A stretch of 16,836 nucleotides of DNA from assembly GCA_027295645.1 (NCBI GenBank), contig JAPUKM010000094.1, positions 1 to 16,836 on the forward strand, in the 5' to 3' direction. Below the pieces are notes generated by a model. That model made no database searches, was not told the DNA's origin, and worked only from the letters and a program-made list of their open reading frames with translations. Made by a program: the position numbers and the translations under genes. This stretch comes from Chloroflexota bacterium. GTDB lineage: Bacteria; Chloroflexota; Dehalococcoidia; Lucifugimonadales; JAPUKM01. Of this stretch, positions 1 through 7,521 are shown in pieces (position 1 is the first letter of the stretch; every line of letters starts with the position of its first letter).

Positions 1-552
1 CGCAGCGGCCACCGCCCCCGCCACGAAGGCCCACCGGAAGTCGATGGCTCCGGTCATATGCAGCACAGCCACAACCGCCAGTGCCGCCGCCACCATGGCC
101 GTGCTACCTGAGAGCGACTTCCCGAAAACCGGGCCTCGCCGGAGCCTGATGCCAACCATGGCCGCAACAGGGTCTCCCAGGGCCATGAACAGAACGGCCA
201 TCACTGCTATCTCCATATCGTTGTGGAAGAGGGCAAAGGTGCCAAGCATGCCCACCAGGCCGTAGGTGGCTCCGACGATGCTATGCCTCTCTTCGCTTCG
301 CATCAGCGGGGCCAGCATACGCACGAACACACGGTTGATGGGCGGCACGAGAAGTCTGGCCGTATCACCCACCACCGCGATCACTGAAGAGAGCAGAAGC
401 AGCACAAAGAAGGGCCGCGCCTCTAGAATGAGTGCCAGCACAGGGAACAGTGCGCCCGCCGACATGTGGAACAGCCGCCGTTCCAGGTGTATCGCGCCTC
501 TCCCCCGAACGACAACCTCGGTTGGTTCGTCGGCGGCTTCGTATGGGGTCAT
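1..552 (-). CDS. Polyprenol/dolichol kinase-family membrane protein (partial, 3' end beyond window)
   Basis: The leftward frame stays open for 184 codons from an ATG at 552 to the window edge, so the C-terminus is missing. It is a hydrophobic membrane protein of the SEC59/VTE5-like family, whose members phosphorylate polyprenols, phytol or dolichol with CTP, or act as phosphatidate cytidylyltransferase-like enzymes. Family marks in order: RRLFHMSAG (25-33, the usual R-K-x-x-H-x-x-x-G site), RSEERHSIVGATY (85-97, the E...GATY signature), GDPVAAMVG (126-134) and GKSLSGS (144-150), which corresponds to the K-S-x-E-G-S nucleotide motif, here with S in place of E. At least four membrane segments are visible. 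It lies 34 bases downstream of the lipoprotein gene and probably shares its transcript. The ribosome site before the ATG is weak. The substrate cannot be told from sequence. Confidence 0.78.
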   Translation of the reverse strand, partial: MTPYEAADEPTEVVVRGRGAIHLERRLFHMSAGALFPVLALILEARPFFVLLLLSSVIAVVGDTARLLVPPINRVFVRMLAPLMRSEERHSIVGATYGLVGMLGTFALFHNDMEIAVMAVLFMALGDPVAAMVGIRLRRGPVFGKSLSGSTAMVAAALAVVAVLHMTGAIDFRWAFVAGAVAAA

Positions 553-586
553 GCTTCAGCCCATATGTGATGCGACGGAACGATGG

Positions 587-1126
587 TTAGAACCGGAGAA
601 AGATGGTATCGGTCGCCTCCCAGAGGACAAGCTCCGGGTCCAGCTCTTTGGGAACCTCAAAGATAACCCACCCGGTCAACTCGCAATTCTGCAACGGCTC
701 TCCACACCTGTTGGGAAGCTCCACCTCTCCCCACAGGAAGGGAGCAAAGGCGTTCTCATCGGGGAGAGCATCGGGGACCTCCTCCCGCTGCTTCCGGAAG
801 TCGATAGGGAAGTACTCTGTCCTATCCCTGTCTCTGAGCTTCATGGCATCCTCATCAATGGATAAGAATACGATGCTGGACTCCCTGTTCCTGACCTCCA
901 ACTTAACGACAGCCAGCTCCCAATCCTGTTGGGTTGGCCGGATGACATAGTGGCTGTCTCCCTCAGAGAATTGGACCTCCGCAGTCCGGTCCAGATCGGT
1001 CACACGCATCACCAGGGCCTGGCCAAAGCTCCAGTCGGTGCCCTTTGATCCGCCGCTGCAACCTGCCATAAACAGCGTCAGCACGCCAATGACGGCTACT
1101 ATCCAGGAATATCTTTTTCGTGTCAT
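587..1126 (-). CDS. Small secreted lipoprotein of unknown function
   Basis: A 179-residue protein starts at ATG 1126 with a positively charged n-region (MTRKR), a hydrophobic stretch and a lipobox ending FMAGC, so Cys23 is the likely lipidated residue. The mature part is rich in acidic residues and beta-like strands and has a few hydrophobic patches, including ELTGWVIFEVP, a pattern seen in small immunoglobulin-like lipoproteins of the DUF4352 kind; I did not recognise a specific family. A longer reading from TTG 1168 is possible, but it would overlap the upstream gene and bury the signal peptide, so 1126 was chosen. The ribosome site is poor, and the gene starts 22 bases after the desulfurase stop, so translation may depend on that gene. 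It is probably anchored in the outer leaflet of the cytoplasmic membrane. Confidence 0.7.
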   Translation of the reverse strand: MTRKRYSWIVAVIGVLTLFMAGCSGGSKGTDWSFGQALVMRVTDLDRTAEVQFSEGDSHYVIRPTQQDWELAVVKLEVRNRESSIVFLSIDEDAMKLRDRDRTEYFPIDFRKQREEVPDALPDENAFAPFLWGEVELPNRCGEPLQNCELTGWVIFEVPKELDPELVLWEATDTIFLRF

Positions 1127-1142
1127 TACTGCAGACCAGTCT

Positions 1143-1161
1143 ACCAGGTCATGCACCTGGT
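1143..1161. repeat. 7-bp inverted repeat at the desulfurase/lipoprotein junction
   Basis: Perfect arms ACCAGGT and ACCTGGT flank the loop CATGC. The repeat covers the last codons and stop of the desulfurase gene and lies just upstream of the lipoprotein start. It has no T-run, so it is not a classic terminator. It could be an mRNA hairpin that limits lipoprotein translation, or chance. Confidence 0.4.
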
Positions 1162-2360
1162 GAGGCAACAGACCCGCTCAGCACCGGTTCGCTCCTGAGC
1201 CGGGCGATGAGCTCCGGAAGCAGGCTGAGCACACGCTCCATCTCCTCCTGAGTGTTGTCTCGACCGACGGTAAGACGGAGGCTGGCCTGGGCCATCTCCG
1301 CCGTCAACCCCGCGGCCACCAGGACATGGGACGGCTCCAGTGAGGCGGAGGAACAGGCGCTGCCGCTGGAAGCGGCGATTCCCGCCAGGTCCAGCCCCAG
1401 CAGGAGCGACTCACCGTCCACCCCATCAAAGGAGAAGTTGACGTTGTTGGGCAAACGCTGTGTGGGATGCCCGTTAAGATACGCCCCTTTAACGCTTTGT
1501 GTAATACGCTCAATGAGGGTATAGCTGAGCTGCCGGGTGTGCCCGCTCAGCCAGTCCCGCTCCTCAGTGGCAAGGGCCAGGGCAACGGCAGTACCGACCA
1601 TGGCAGGCACGTTCTCGGTCCCTGCCCTTCGCTGGCGCTCCTGACCGCCGCCCACCTGCTGAGGCGAGAAGGGAGTCCCCCGTTTCACGTACAGGAGCCC
1701 GGCCCCCTTCGGCCCATGGAACTTGTGAGCGGAGAGGCTGAGCATATCCACGCCAAGCAGGTCCACGTTAAGGTCAAGATAGCCCGCCGCCTGCACGGCA
1801 TCGGTATGGAACACAATGGTCCGGTTCAGCGCCTTTGCCCGGTCTTTGACCAGCCTGGCGGCTTCGGCCACGGGTTCGATGGTCCCGATCTCGTTATTGG
1901 CCAGCATGAGGCTGACCAGAATAGTGCGGTCTGAAATGGCGCGCTCAAGCTCGGCCAGATCGATCATGCCATACCGGTCGACCGGGAGGTAGGTCACCTC
2001 AAAGTCGATGTCCTCAAGGAAATTGCACATGTGCAGCACCGCGTGGTGCTCGATACTGGAGGTGATGATGTGGTTGCCCGTCGGGCGCAGCGCCAGCGCC
2101 GCACCGCGGAGCGCCGTGTTGTCGGATTCCGTCCCACCGCTGGTGAAGATCACCTCGCTGGCACGGCAGCCCAGCAGGTCGGCCACGCCCTCCCGAGCCT
2201 CATCCACAGCCTTCCTTGCCTCCTGGCCCAGGGCATATATGCTGGACGGATTGCCATAGCGCTCCGAGTAATACGGAAGCATGGCCTCAAGCACCTCCGG
2301 ACGTATGCCGGTGGTGGCGGCATGGTCAAGATAAATCGATCTCGCTGGGTACTGAGCCAT
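1149..2360 (-). CDS. iscS: Cysteine desulfurase, NifS/IscS family
   Basis: A PLP-dependent enzyme that takes sulfur from L-cysteine to give alanine and an enzyme persulfide for Fe-S clusters and tRNA thiolation. The 403-residue protein is full length for the family. Visible marks: LDHAATT near the N-terminus (11-17), GGTESDN (75-81), HH at 105-106 (PLP ring stacking), FHTDAVQ (184-190), the Schiff-base lysine K213 in SAHKFHGPKG, RAGTEN (245-250) and the catalytic loop SSGSACSSASLEPSHVL with C336. The SGSAC...SLEPSHVL loop is of the IscS (group I) type rather than SufS. The ATG at 2360 was chosen over an upstream in-frame start because GAGGGAG lies 7 bases before it and family proteins start just before the LDHAATT block. 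No iscU or scaffold gene is adjacent; a lipoprotein gene follows 22 bases downstream. The exact iscS versus nifS name is uncertain. Confidence 0.93.
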   Translation of the reverse strand: MAQYPARSIYLDHAATTGIRPEVLEAMLPYYSERYGNPSSIYALGQEARKAVDEAREGVADLLGCRASEVIFTSGGTESDNTALRGAALALRPTGNHIITSSIEHHAVLHMCNFLEDIDFEVTYLPVDRYGMIDLAELERAISDRTILVSLMLANNEIGTIEPVAEAARLVKDRAKALNRTIVFHTDAVQAAGYLDLNVDLLGVDMLSLSAHKFHGPKGAGLLYVKRGTPFSPQQVGGGQERQRRAGTENVPAMVGTAVALALATEERDWLSGHTRQLSYTLIERITQSVKGAYLNGHPTQRLPNNVNFSFDGVDGESLLLGLDLAGIAASSGSACSSASLEPSHVLVAAGLTAEMAQASLRLTVGRDNTQEEMERVLSLLPELIARLRSEPVLSGSVASPGA

Positions 2361-2412
2361 TAACGCACTCCCTCTAATCCAAGGCGCTTCGTTGGTACCG
2401 AGTACAACTCTG

Positions 2413-2421
2413 ATTTTAGCA
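2413..2421 (-). promoter_or_regulatory. Candidate extended -10 promoter for the cysteine desulfurase
   Basis: Read leftward, this is TGC followed by TAAAAT, an extended -10 element. No good -35 is seen at 16-18 bases. Transcription would start about 45 bases before the desulfurase ATG, within the 100-base gap after the agmatinase gene. Confidence 0.4.
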
Positions 2422-2427
2422 CATGTA

Positions 2428-2440
2428 CGGTGGCCCACCG
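2428..2440. repeat. 13-bp palindrome upstream of the desulfurase promoter
   Basis: CGGTGG and CCACCG flank a single central base. It sits just upstream of the extended -10, about where a -35 would be, and 21 bases after the agmatinase stop. It could be an operator or a chance GC-rich palindrome. There is no T-run, so it is unlikely to be a terminator. Confidence 0.35.
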
Positions 2441-2460
2441 GAGACGGGCGCAGTCATCTA

Positions 2461-3384
2461 TCACCGTCGAGCCCCCGGCCCCAGGGCGATGCCGTAGCCT
2501 ATGAGCTTGTAGACCAGCGCCGCGGCGGTGAAGGCACACGCCGCCGGCCCCTCCCTGGGCGACAGCTCCACCACGTCGAACCCCACGATACGGCGGGCGG
2601 ATGCGACCTGGCGCAGCAGGTGCAACACCTGATACCAGCCCATGCCTCCGGGCACGGGGGTCCCCACGGCCGCCATAAAGGAGGGGTCGAACACGTCCAG
2701 GTCCATGCTGATGTAGACGCTGGGAGATAGAGTGCCGATCACATCCTCCACCGGGAGAGCGCCCTCATCTCCGGCGTGCGGGAAGCAAGGGGTATTGGAG
2801 CCCTCAATAAACTCCGCCTCTTCACGGCTCATGCTTCTCACACCCACCAGGACAAGGGGGCACATCTCTGATATACGGCGCGCAGCTGAGGCATGCCCCC
2901 AGGCCGTCCCCAGGTACTCCTGCCGGAGATCGGCGTGGGCATCCAGGTAGAGCACGGAGAGGTCGCTATGCTGCGATGCAAACGCCCGGACCGCCCCTAT
3001 GCTCACCGAGTGGTCTCCTCCCAGCGTTGCGACCAGCTTCCTCTCCTCCGCCGCCGGGGCAACGGCCTGGGCCACCCGCGCCACCATCTTCTCCGGACTA
3101 CCCATGTGAGGCTCCACCGCAGAAGCGGTGTGGATTCCCATGGAGCATGGGTCGCGCTGGAGTTCGGCGTCGTACTCCTCCAGCTCCCGGGATGCGCTGA
3201 TGATGGCGTCCGGCCCCTCCCGTGCGCCCGACTTGAAGGAGGCGGTGCCATCATAGGGGACGGGAAGAACGACCGTGGCGGCCTGGTGGTAGGTGTTGCC
3301 ATCCGCCTCAAGCCCAAGAAACGTAAAGGGCGAGAGCGGGAGATCAAGGCCCGGGGCCTGGGGCGGCTTCATGGGCCCGGTCAT
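2461..3384 (-). CDS. speB: Agmatinase (arginase/agmatinase superfamily)
   Basis: A 307-residue binuclear-manganese ureohydrolase, predicted to split agmatine into putrescine and urea. The metal site is complete: GGDHS (122-126, H125), DAHAD (148-152, D148, H150 and D152) and SMDLDVFDPS (226-235, D228 and D230). The KSGAREGPDAI segment (51-61) and the C-terminal GFDVVELSPREGP (268-280) are also typical of agmatinases rather than arginases. Its ATG overlaps the stop of the upstream speD-like gene as ATGA, so the two are almost certainly translated together. A second in-frame ATG four codons in is a possible start. Other ureohydrolases (guanidinobutyrase, proclavaminate amidinohydrolase) look alike, so the substrate is inferred from family and from the polyamine-type neighbour. 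Confidence 0.88.
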   Translation of the reverse strand: MTGPMKPPQAPGLDLPLSPFTFLGLEADGNTYHQAATVVLPVPYDGTASFKSGAREGPDAIISASRELEEYDAELQRDPCSMGIHTASAVEPHMGSPEKMVARVAQAVAPAAEERKLVATLGGDHSVSIGAVRAFASQHSDLSVLYLDAHADLRQEYLGTAWGHASAARRISEMCPLVLVGVRSMSREEAEFIEGSNTPCFPHAGDEGALPVEDVIGTLSPSVYISMDLDVFDPSFMAAVGTPVPGGMGWYQVLHLLRQVASARRIVGFDVVELSPREGPAACAFTAAALVYKLIGYGIALGPGARR

Positions 3385-3794
3385 AGACGGCTCATGAGTT
3401 GAGACCGCTCCATCTCCACTTCGCGAGCTGCCGTTTCCAGGTCGGCGTACTCCAGTCCGCGGTCCAGGACCCAGCTTCGGACCGTCTCCAGTGAGAAGGT
3501 GGCGCGAAGCTCATTCAACGCTTTGTCGGCATCAAACTCCTTGCAGGAGAATACGTCTATATTGATGTATTTCCTGCTAGGGAATGTGTGGACGCTGATG
3601 TGGCTCTCCGCGATGAGCACGAAGCCGGAGAGGCCATTGTCCTTGGGCTTGCGGCCTGCGTAGGTGTACACCTGGGGAGGGGTGATCTTCGTCATGCCAA
3701 TGGCGTCAGGGTACTCGTCCAGGAAGCGAAGGAGGGCGTCTGGGTCCTCCATCACCTTCACATCTCCCCCATAACCATCAACGATAAGATGCAT
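3381..3794 (-). CDS. speD: SpeD-family pyruvoyl-dependent decarboxylase (AdoMet decarboxylase, or arginine/ornithine decarboxylase)
   Basis: A 137-residue proenzyme of the short bacterial/archaeal SpeD class. Such proteins cleave themselves to give an alpha chain with an N-terminal pyruvoyl group. The cleavage site is E63-S64 in IAESHISVHTFPS, with S64 becoming the pyruvoyl; H69 and C84 (in IDVFSC) match the conserved processing and catalytic residues. Before the site is NGLSG, the usual place of G-V-S-G. It is the first gene of a leftward unit and overlaps agmatinase by four bases. Classical SpeD makes decarboxylated AdoMet for spermidine synthase, but no speE is in view, whereas agmatinase needs agmatine. 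SpeD homologues with arginine or ornithine decarboxylase activity are known, so the fold is certain but the substrate is open. Confidence 0.88.
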   Translation of the reverse strand: MHLIVDGYGGDVKVMEDPDALLRFLDEYPDAIGMTKITPPQVYTYAGRKPKDNGLSGFVLIAESHISVHTFPSRKYINIDVFSCKEFDADKALNELRATFSLETVRSWVLDRGLEYADLETAAREVEMERSQLMSRL

Positions 3795-3842
3795 CCGGCC
3801 CCCTCTCGAGTATCGTATCTACCTTGGCAAACAGTGGAAGAT

Positions 3843-3872
3843 AGCATATCATTTGTTACCGTTGTCATACAA
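3843..3872 (-). promoter_or_regulatory. Candidate promoter for the speD-agmatinase unit
   Basis: Read leftward: TTGTAT (3867-3872), an 18-base spacer, then TATGCT (3843-3848). The -35 lies inside the palindrome at 3859-3875, which would suit repression by a bound protein. Match quality is moderate. Confidence 0.3.
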
Positions 3873-3875
3873 CGG
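3859..3875. promoter_or_regulatory. Perfect 17-bp palindrome, likely operator
   Basis: CCGTTGT and ACAACGG flank CAT. It lies 65-81 bases before the speD-like start and about 180 bases before the ABC operon, in an AT-richer divergent intergenic stretch. The size and form fit a dimeric helix-turn-helix repressor site. There is no T-run, so it is not a terminator. The regulator is unknown. Confidence 0.45.
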
Positions 3876-3966
3876 CTTGACGAGAGCCGTAGGCTATAGG
3901 GGATATCATCATATAAGAGGGAGTCGGTTCGGTGCCGTTCACCGTCCGTCAGGATTAGGGGGGCGG

Positions 3967-4004
3967 CATTGCTATGAAGCGCACCTGTGCGCTAGATAGC
4001 AATG
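3967..4004. repeat. 38-bp interrupted palindrome upstream of the ABC operon
   Basis: Outer arms CATTGCTAT and ATAGCAATG (9 bp, perfect) are followed inward by a 2-base mismatch (GA/AG), then AGCGCAC and GTGCGCT (7 bp, perfect) around CT. It ends 47 bases before the ABC ATPase start. There is no T-run on either side, so it is more likely a leader hairpin, a tandem-bound operator or a REP-like element than a terminator. The rest of the 257-base gap holds no gene. Confidence 0.6.
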
Positions 4005-4051
4005 TAAGCCGGCTCTCTCACCAAGTCGCATAGCGGGTCAAGGATATAAGA

Positions 4052-5008
4052 ATGGCTGCAGAGCCTGTGATTGAGGTGGAGAACCTCACGAAATACTACG
4101 GGAACTTCCCCGCTATTTCCGACGTCTCCTTCACGGTTGATAAGGGCGAGATCCTGGGCTTCCTGGGCCCCAACGGGGCCGGGAAGAGCACGACGATGAA
4201 GATCCTGACCGGGTACATGCCTCCGACTGAGGGCGTGGTCCGGATAGCCGGCTACGATGTGGTGAGCCAGTCACTGGAAGCACGGAAACGCATGGGCTAC
4301 CTGCCGGAGACCGTGCCTCTGTATACGGATATGACGGTTCGCGGATACCTGGGGTTCATGGGCTCTATTCGTGGGATGTCGCGAGACAGCATCCGCCGGC
4401 GCACGGGCGACGTGGTGGATATCTGCCGTCTGGGTGACTACACGGACACGCTGATCGGCAAGCTCTCCAAGGGCTTCCGGCAGAGGGTCGGCATAGCACA
4501 GGCGATTCTCCATGAGCCGGATATTCTTATCCTGGACGAGCCGACCATCGGCATTGATCCCATTCAGGTGGTGGAGACGAGACAGCTCATCAAGGACCTG
4601 GGCACGGAGCATACGGTGGTCATATCTACGCACATCCTTCCGGAGGTCAGCGCTATCTGTCAGCGGGTCGTCATCATCCATGAGGGAGAGATCGTAGCAA
4701 TGGACAGCCCCGAGAACCTGGCGGAGCGCCTCCAGGCATCGGCGCAGGTGGTGGTGGATGTCCGGGGCCCCAAGGAGAAGGTGACCGCCGCTCTGCAGGG
4801 CATTGATGGCGTTCAAGGCGTGACCGTGACCCCGCTAGAGCGCGGCGCGGCCACCTACACAGTGACCAGCGGCCGTGATCAGGACATCCGAGAGGAGGTT
4901 GCCCGTCAGGTCGTCCAGCAGGGCTGGGGCCTCTTGAGGCAGGAGTCTCTATCCATGTCCTTGGAGGAGATCTTTCTACGATTGACAACCGAGGAGCCAT
5001 CAAGCTGA
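4052..5008 (+). CDS. ABC transporter ATPase, GldA/NosF-like
   Basis: A 318-residue cytoplasmic nucleotide-binding subunit. Walker A is GPNGAGKST (39-47), the signature is LSKGFRQR (138-145, the LSKG form common in GldA, NosF and CcmA-like exporters rather than LSGGQ), Walker B is ILILDEPT (158-165) and the switch histidine is H194 in STH. A C-terminal tail of about 95 residues follows, as in ABC-2 exporter ATPases (DUF4162-like). Start chosen at ATG 4052, with AAGGA about 8 bases before. Its stop TGA shares a base with the ATG of the permease gene (TGATG). With the next three genes it forms a Gld-type ABC system. The substrate is unknown. Confidence 0.92.
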   Translation: MAAEPVIEVENLTKYYGNFPAISDVSFTVDKGEILGFLGPNGAGKSTTMKILTGYMPPTEGVVRIAGYDVVSQSLEARKRMGYLPETVPLYTDMTVRGYLGFMGSIRGMSRDSIRRRTGDVVDICRLGDYTDTLIGKLSKGFRQRVGIAQAILHEPDILILDEPTIGIDPIQVVETRQLIKDLGTEHTVVISTHILPEVSAICQRVVIIHEGEIVAMDSPENLAERLQASAQVVVDVRGPKEKVTAALQGIDGVQGVTVTPLERGAATYTVTSGRDQDIREEVARQVVQQGWGLLRQESLSMSLEEIFLRLTTEEPSS

Positions 5009-5784
5009 TGACAGCCCTCAGACAGGTTGGAGGCTATATCCTCATCGGTCTCTATGCTATCCAGGGAGGTCGAAACACCGCGACCATCGCCTGGAAGGAG
5101 CTGCGCACCTATTTTGCGTCTCCCGGCGCATATATCGTTGCGGCGGTGTTCCTTGCGGTCACGGGCGTCCTCTTTGTAAACAGCATCAGCGGCACATTTG
5201 CCGAAGCGTCGGTACGGGGGTTCCTGGAGCCCACCGCTCTCTTCGTGGTGCCGGTGCTGGCTCCCATCCTCTCCATGCGCCTTTTAGCAGAGGAGCAAAA
5301 GCTGGGCACTATGGAGCTTCTCCTCACCTCGCCGGTGCGAGATTACCAGGTGGTGATCGGCAAGTTTATAGCGAGCTACATCATCCTGATTCTTACGATA
5401 TCGCTCACCTTCTTCTTCGTATTTCTGCTCGTCTGGAAGGGCGACCCGGATATGGGGCCAATTCTCAGTGGCTATCTGGGATTCGTGCTGTACACCGGCG
5501 CCGCACTCTCCGTGGGCATCCTTGCCTCATCGCTATCTTCCAACCAGATCGTGGCCGCTATCGTGGGGTTCGGCATTATCCTGATTCTGATCCTACTGGG
5601 CCAGGCATCGGAGCTGGTGACCGGACTCTTCTCAACCATTCTGGAAGAGGCGTCCGTGCTTGAGCATTTCAACGATTTTTCCCGCGGTGTCATCGACACC
5701 TGGCACCTGGTGTACTACCTCACCACTATTGCGACCTTCCTGTTCCTTACCGTTCGCTCGCTGGAATCTCGGAGATGGAGATAG
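5008..5784 (+). CDS. ABC-2 family permease, GldF-like
   Basis: A 258-residue membrane subunit with about six hydrophobic spans. It begins with a short amphipathic lead and WKELRTYFASPGAYIVAA, the usual opening of GldF-type permeases. The conserved block RLLAEEQKLGTMELLLTSPV (residues about 91-110) is the coupling region of this family. Translation is coupled to the ATPase by the one-base stop/start overlap, and the next gene begins two bases after its stop. It is predicted to form the channel of an exporter with the ATPase. In Bacteroidota the equivalent genes support gliding; in most other phyla, as probably here, the role is undefined. Confidence 0.88.
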   Translation: MTALRQVGGYILIGLYAIQGGRNTATIAWKELRTYFASPGAYIVAAVFLAVTGVLFVNSISGTFAEASVRGFLEPTALFVVPVLAPILSMRLLAEEQKLGTMELLLTSPVRDYQVVIGKFIASYIILILTISLTFFFVFLLVWKGDPDMGPILSGYLGFVLYTGAALSVGILASSLSSNQIVAAIVGFGIILILILLGQASELVTGLFSTILEEASVLEHFNDFSRGVIDTWHLVYYLTTIATFLFLTVRSLESRRWR

Positions 5785-5785
5785 C

Positions 5786-7519
5786 ATGGCTGACCCCCCC
5801 GAGCAAGAGCGTGACGAGAAACAGGTAGAGGACACCTCTGTCTCCATGCTAAACAGGTGGCTCGCACAGGTGAGCGGTATCAGCGCGCTCATCGCTATTG
5901 TCGGAATCGTAGCGGTGGTCATCGGTGTGGTGGTGCTCATTGTATCCGCTGACCTGGAGAGTTGGGCCCTGGCCATCCTGGCCCTGGGCGGCATCCTTCT
6001 CCTGGTCGCCCTGATCGCTTCGTTAGGCACCGTTGTCCAGGCGATCACCGGTAAGCGGGGAAGGTACGGGTTCAACACCGCTATCATGATTCTGGCCTTC
6101 GCCGCCATCATCGTTCTGATCGATGTGATAGGGTTCCGCAACCCGCAGCGGTTTGATGTGACGGCCACCCGTCAGTTTAGCCTGGCCGATCGGACCGTTA
6201 CGCTGCTGCGCAACCTCCCGGAGCCGGTAGAGGCCATCGCCTTCTTCACCCCCAATAACCCGAACCAGGACCAGCTCAGGCAACCGACTCAGGACCTGCT
6301 GGACGAGTTTGAACGTCGCTCGAACAACTTCGCCTACCGGTTTGTAGACCCAGACCGAGACCCCAATACGGCACGCGTGTTTGGGGTCAGCCAGTACCCC
6401 ACCATAGCCTTTGTGGGTACGGAATCCAGCCGCCTCTTTCATCTTCTGGCCCCACGGTTTCAGGAGCGCGACTTTGTCACCGCCCTGCTTATCGTCACCG
6501 GGGAGCAGCAAAAGAATATCTACGTCATTACGGGCCACGGAGAACGGGACGTTACGTCCGCCGAGGCCACAGGCTTTACCTTTGCGATTGATGGGATCAG
6601 AGGCGATAACTACGCGTTACAGACGCTGAGCCTGCGGGAGAGGGATGAGATCCCGACCGTGGAGAATGCGGAGCGTCTGGAGCTGACCCAGGAGGACGCC
6701 GCCGCCGCCATTATTATCGCGGGGCCCACTCAGGAGTTGGAAGAGAAGGAGTTTGAGGCGCTGTTCACGTATCTCAAGAACGGGGGCAGAGCCATTTTTC
6801 TGCTGGACCCGGACCCACCCGAATCGTTCAAGGAGCTGCTCGGACGGTGGGGTGTGGTAGTGAATGATGGCGTGATCATAGACGAGAGCGGCGTGGTATC
6901 CGGGCAGCCGCAGACTCCCCTCATCCCACGTCAGCGGTATATTGATTCCATCCCAAGCATTACCAGCACACTGGATGAGGTCTTCCTCCCGGGAGCCACC
7001 AGCTTCGATTTCCGAGGACTGTACAATCTTCCCGGCTTCCGCACGTCGTTTGATCCGGAAACGGACCTGGCTCCGCCTCCGGAGCTCATTAGCTACGCAC
7101 CAATGGCCTCGACGACGCTTCTGAGCTGCACGACCCAGGACCCGGAGGCCCGGAACTGCAGCGGAAGCCCCACCTTCGGCGGGAATCTGCTCCCAGCCAT
7201 GGCCGTCATCGCCCGAGCGCCCTTTAATGAGGAGCCTGACCCTGACGTGTCCGAGGAGACACGGATCGTGGTCCTGGGCGACTCCGACTTCGTGACCAAC
7301 AACTATTTCTACTCGGGGAGCAACTCGGACCTGTTCCTCAACAGCGTGAACTGGCTCACGGAGGATGTTGATCTGAGCCAGGTGCGTCCGAAGCCCGTAG
7401 CTTTCCGACTGCTGGTGCTGACCGAGCCCGAGATGCGGTTCATCCAGTACTCAAGCTGGCTCCTCCTTCCCCTTGCTGTTCTGTTTCTCGGTTCTGTAGC
7501 GTGGTGGCGGAGGCGGTAA
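5786..7519 (+). CDS. GldG-like membrane protein of the ABC system (PF09822-type)
   Basis: A 577-residue protein with membrane spans at about 32-54, 60-86 and 98-115, a large outside domain, and a last span near 551-570 ending in WWRRR. The block after the third span, FDVTATRQFSLADRT (123-137), is the hallmark of GldG and IFT52-like ABC auxiliary proteins, followed by a domain resembling the ABC-type uncharacterized transport family (motifs ITGHGERD and FLLDPDP). Start at ATG 5786 because GGAGATGGAG lies just upstream and the permease stop is two bases before; a longer reading would run inside the permease. GldG proteins are thought to be periplasmic or surface partners of the exporter. Within 10 bases of its stop lies the DUF4340 gene. 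Confidence 0.86.
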   Translation: MADPPEQERDEKQVEDTSVSMLNRWLAQVSGISALIAIVGIVAVVIGVVVLIVSADLESWALAILALGGILLLVALIASLGTVVQAITGKRGRYGFNTAIMILAFAAIIVLIDVIGFRNPQRFDVTATRQFSLADRTVTLLRNLPEPVEAIAFFTPNNPNQDQLRQPTQDLLDEFERRSNNFAYRFVDPDRDPNTARVFGVSQYPTIAFVGTESSRLFHLLAPRFQERDFVTALLIVTGEQQKNIYVITGHGERDVTSAEATGFTFAIDGIRGDNYALQTLSLRERDEIPTVENAERLELTQEDAAAAIIIAGPTQELEEKEFEALFTYLKNGGRAIFLLDPDPPESFKELLGRWGVVVNDGVIIDESGVVSGQPQTPLIPRQRYIDSIPSITSTLDEVFLPGATSFDFRGLYNLPGFRTSFDPETDLAPPPELISYAPMASTTLLSCTTQDPEARNCSGSPTFGGNLLPAMAVIARAPFNEEPDPDVSEETRIVVLGDSDFVTNNYFYSGSNSDLFLNSVNWLTEDVDLSQVRPKPVAFRLLVLTEPEMRFIQYSSWLLLPLAVLFLGSVAWWRRR

Positions 7520-7521
7520 CA

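Noticed and set aside
266..865. A 199-codon rightward open frame at the left end
   Set aside because: It crosses two leftward genes (kinase-family and lipoprotein) and has an odd, Ser/Arg-rich translation typical of a shadow frame.
1143..1161. The inverted repeat at the desulfurase end as a terminator
   Set aside because: The stem is only 7 bp, overlaps the stop codon and has no T-run in either direction.
3877..3900. TTGACG and TATAGG as a rightward promoter for the ABC operon
   Set aside because: The spacer is only 12 bases, too short for a sigma-70-type promoter.
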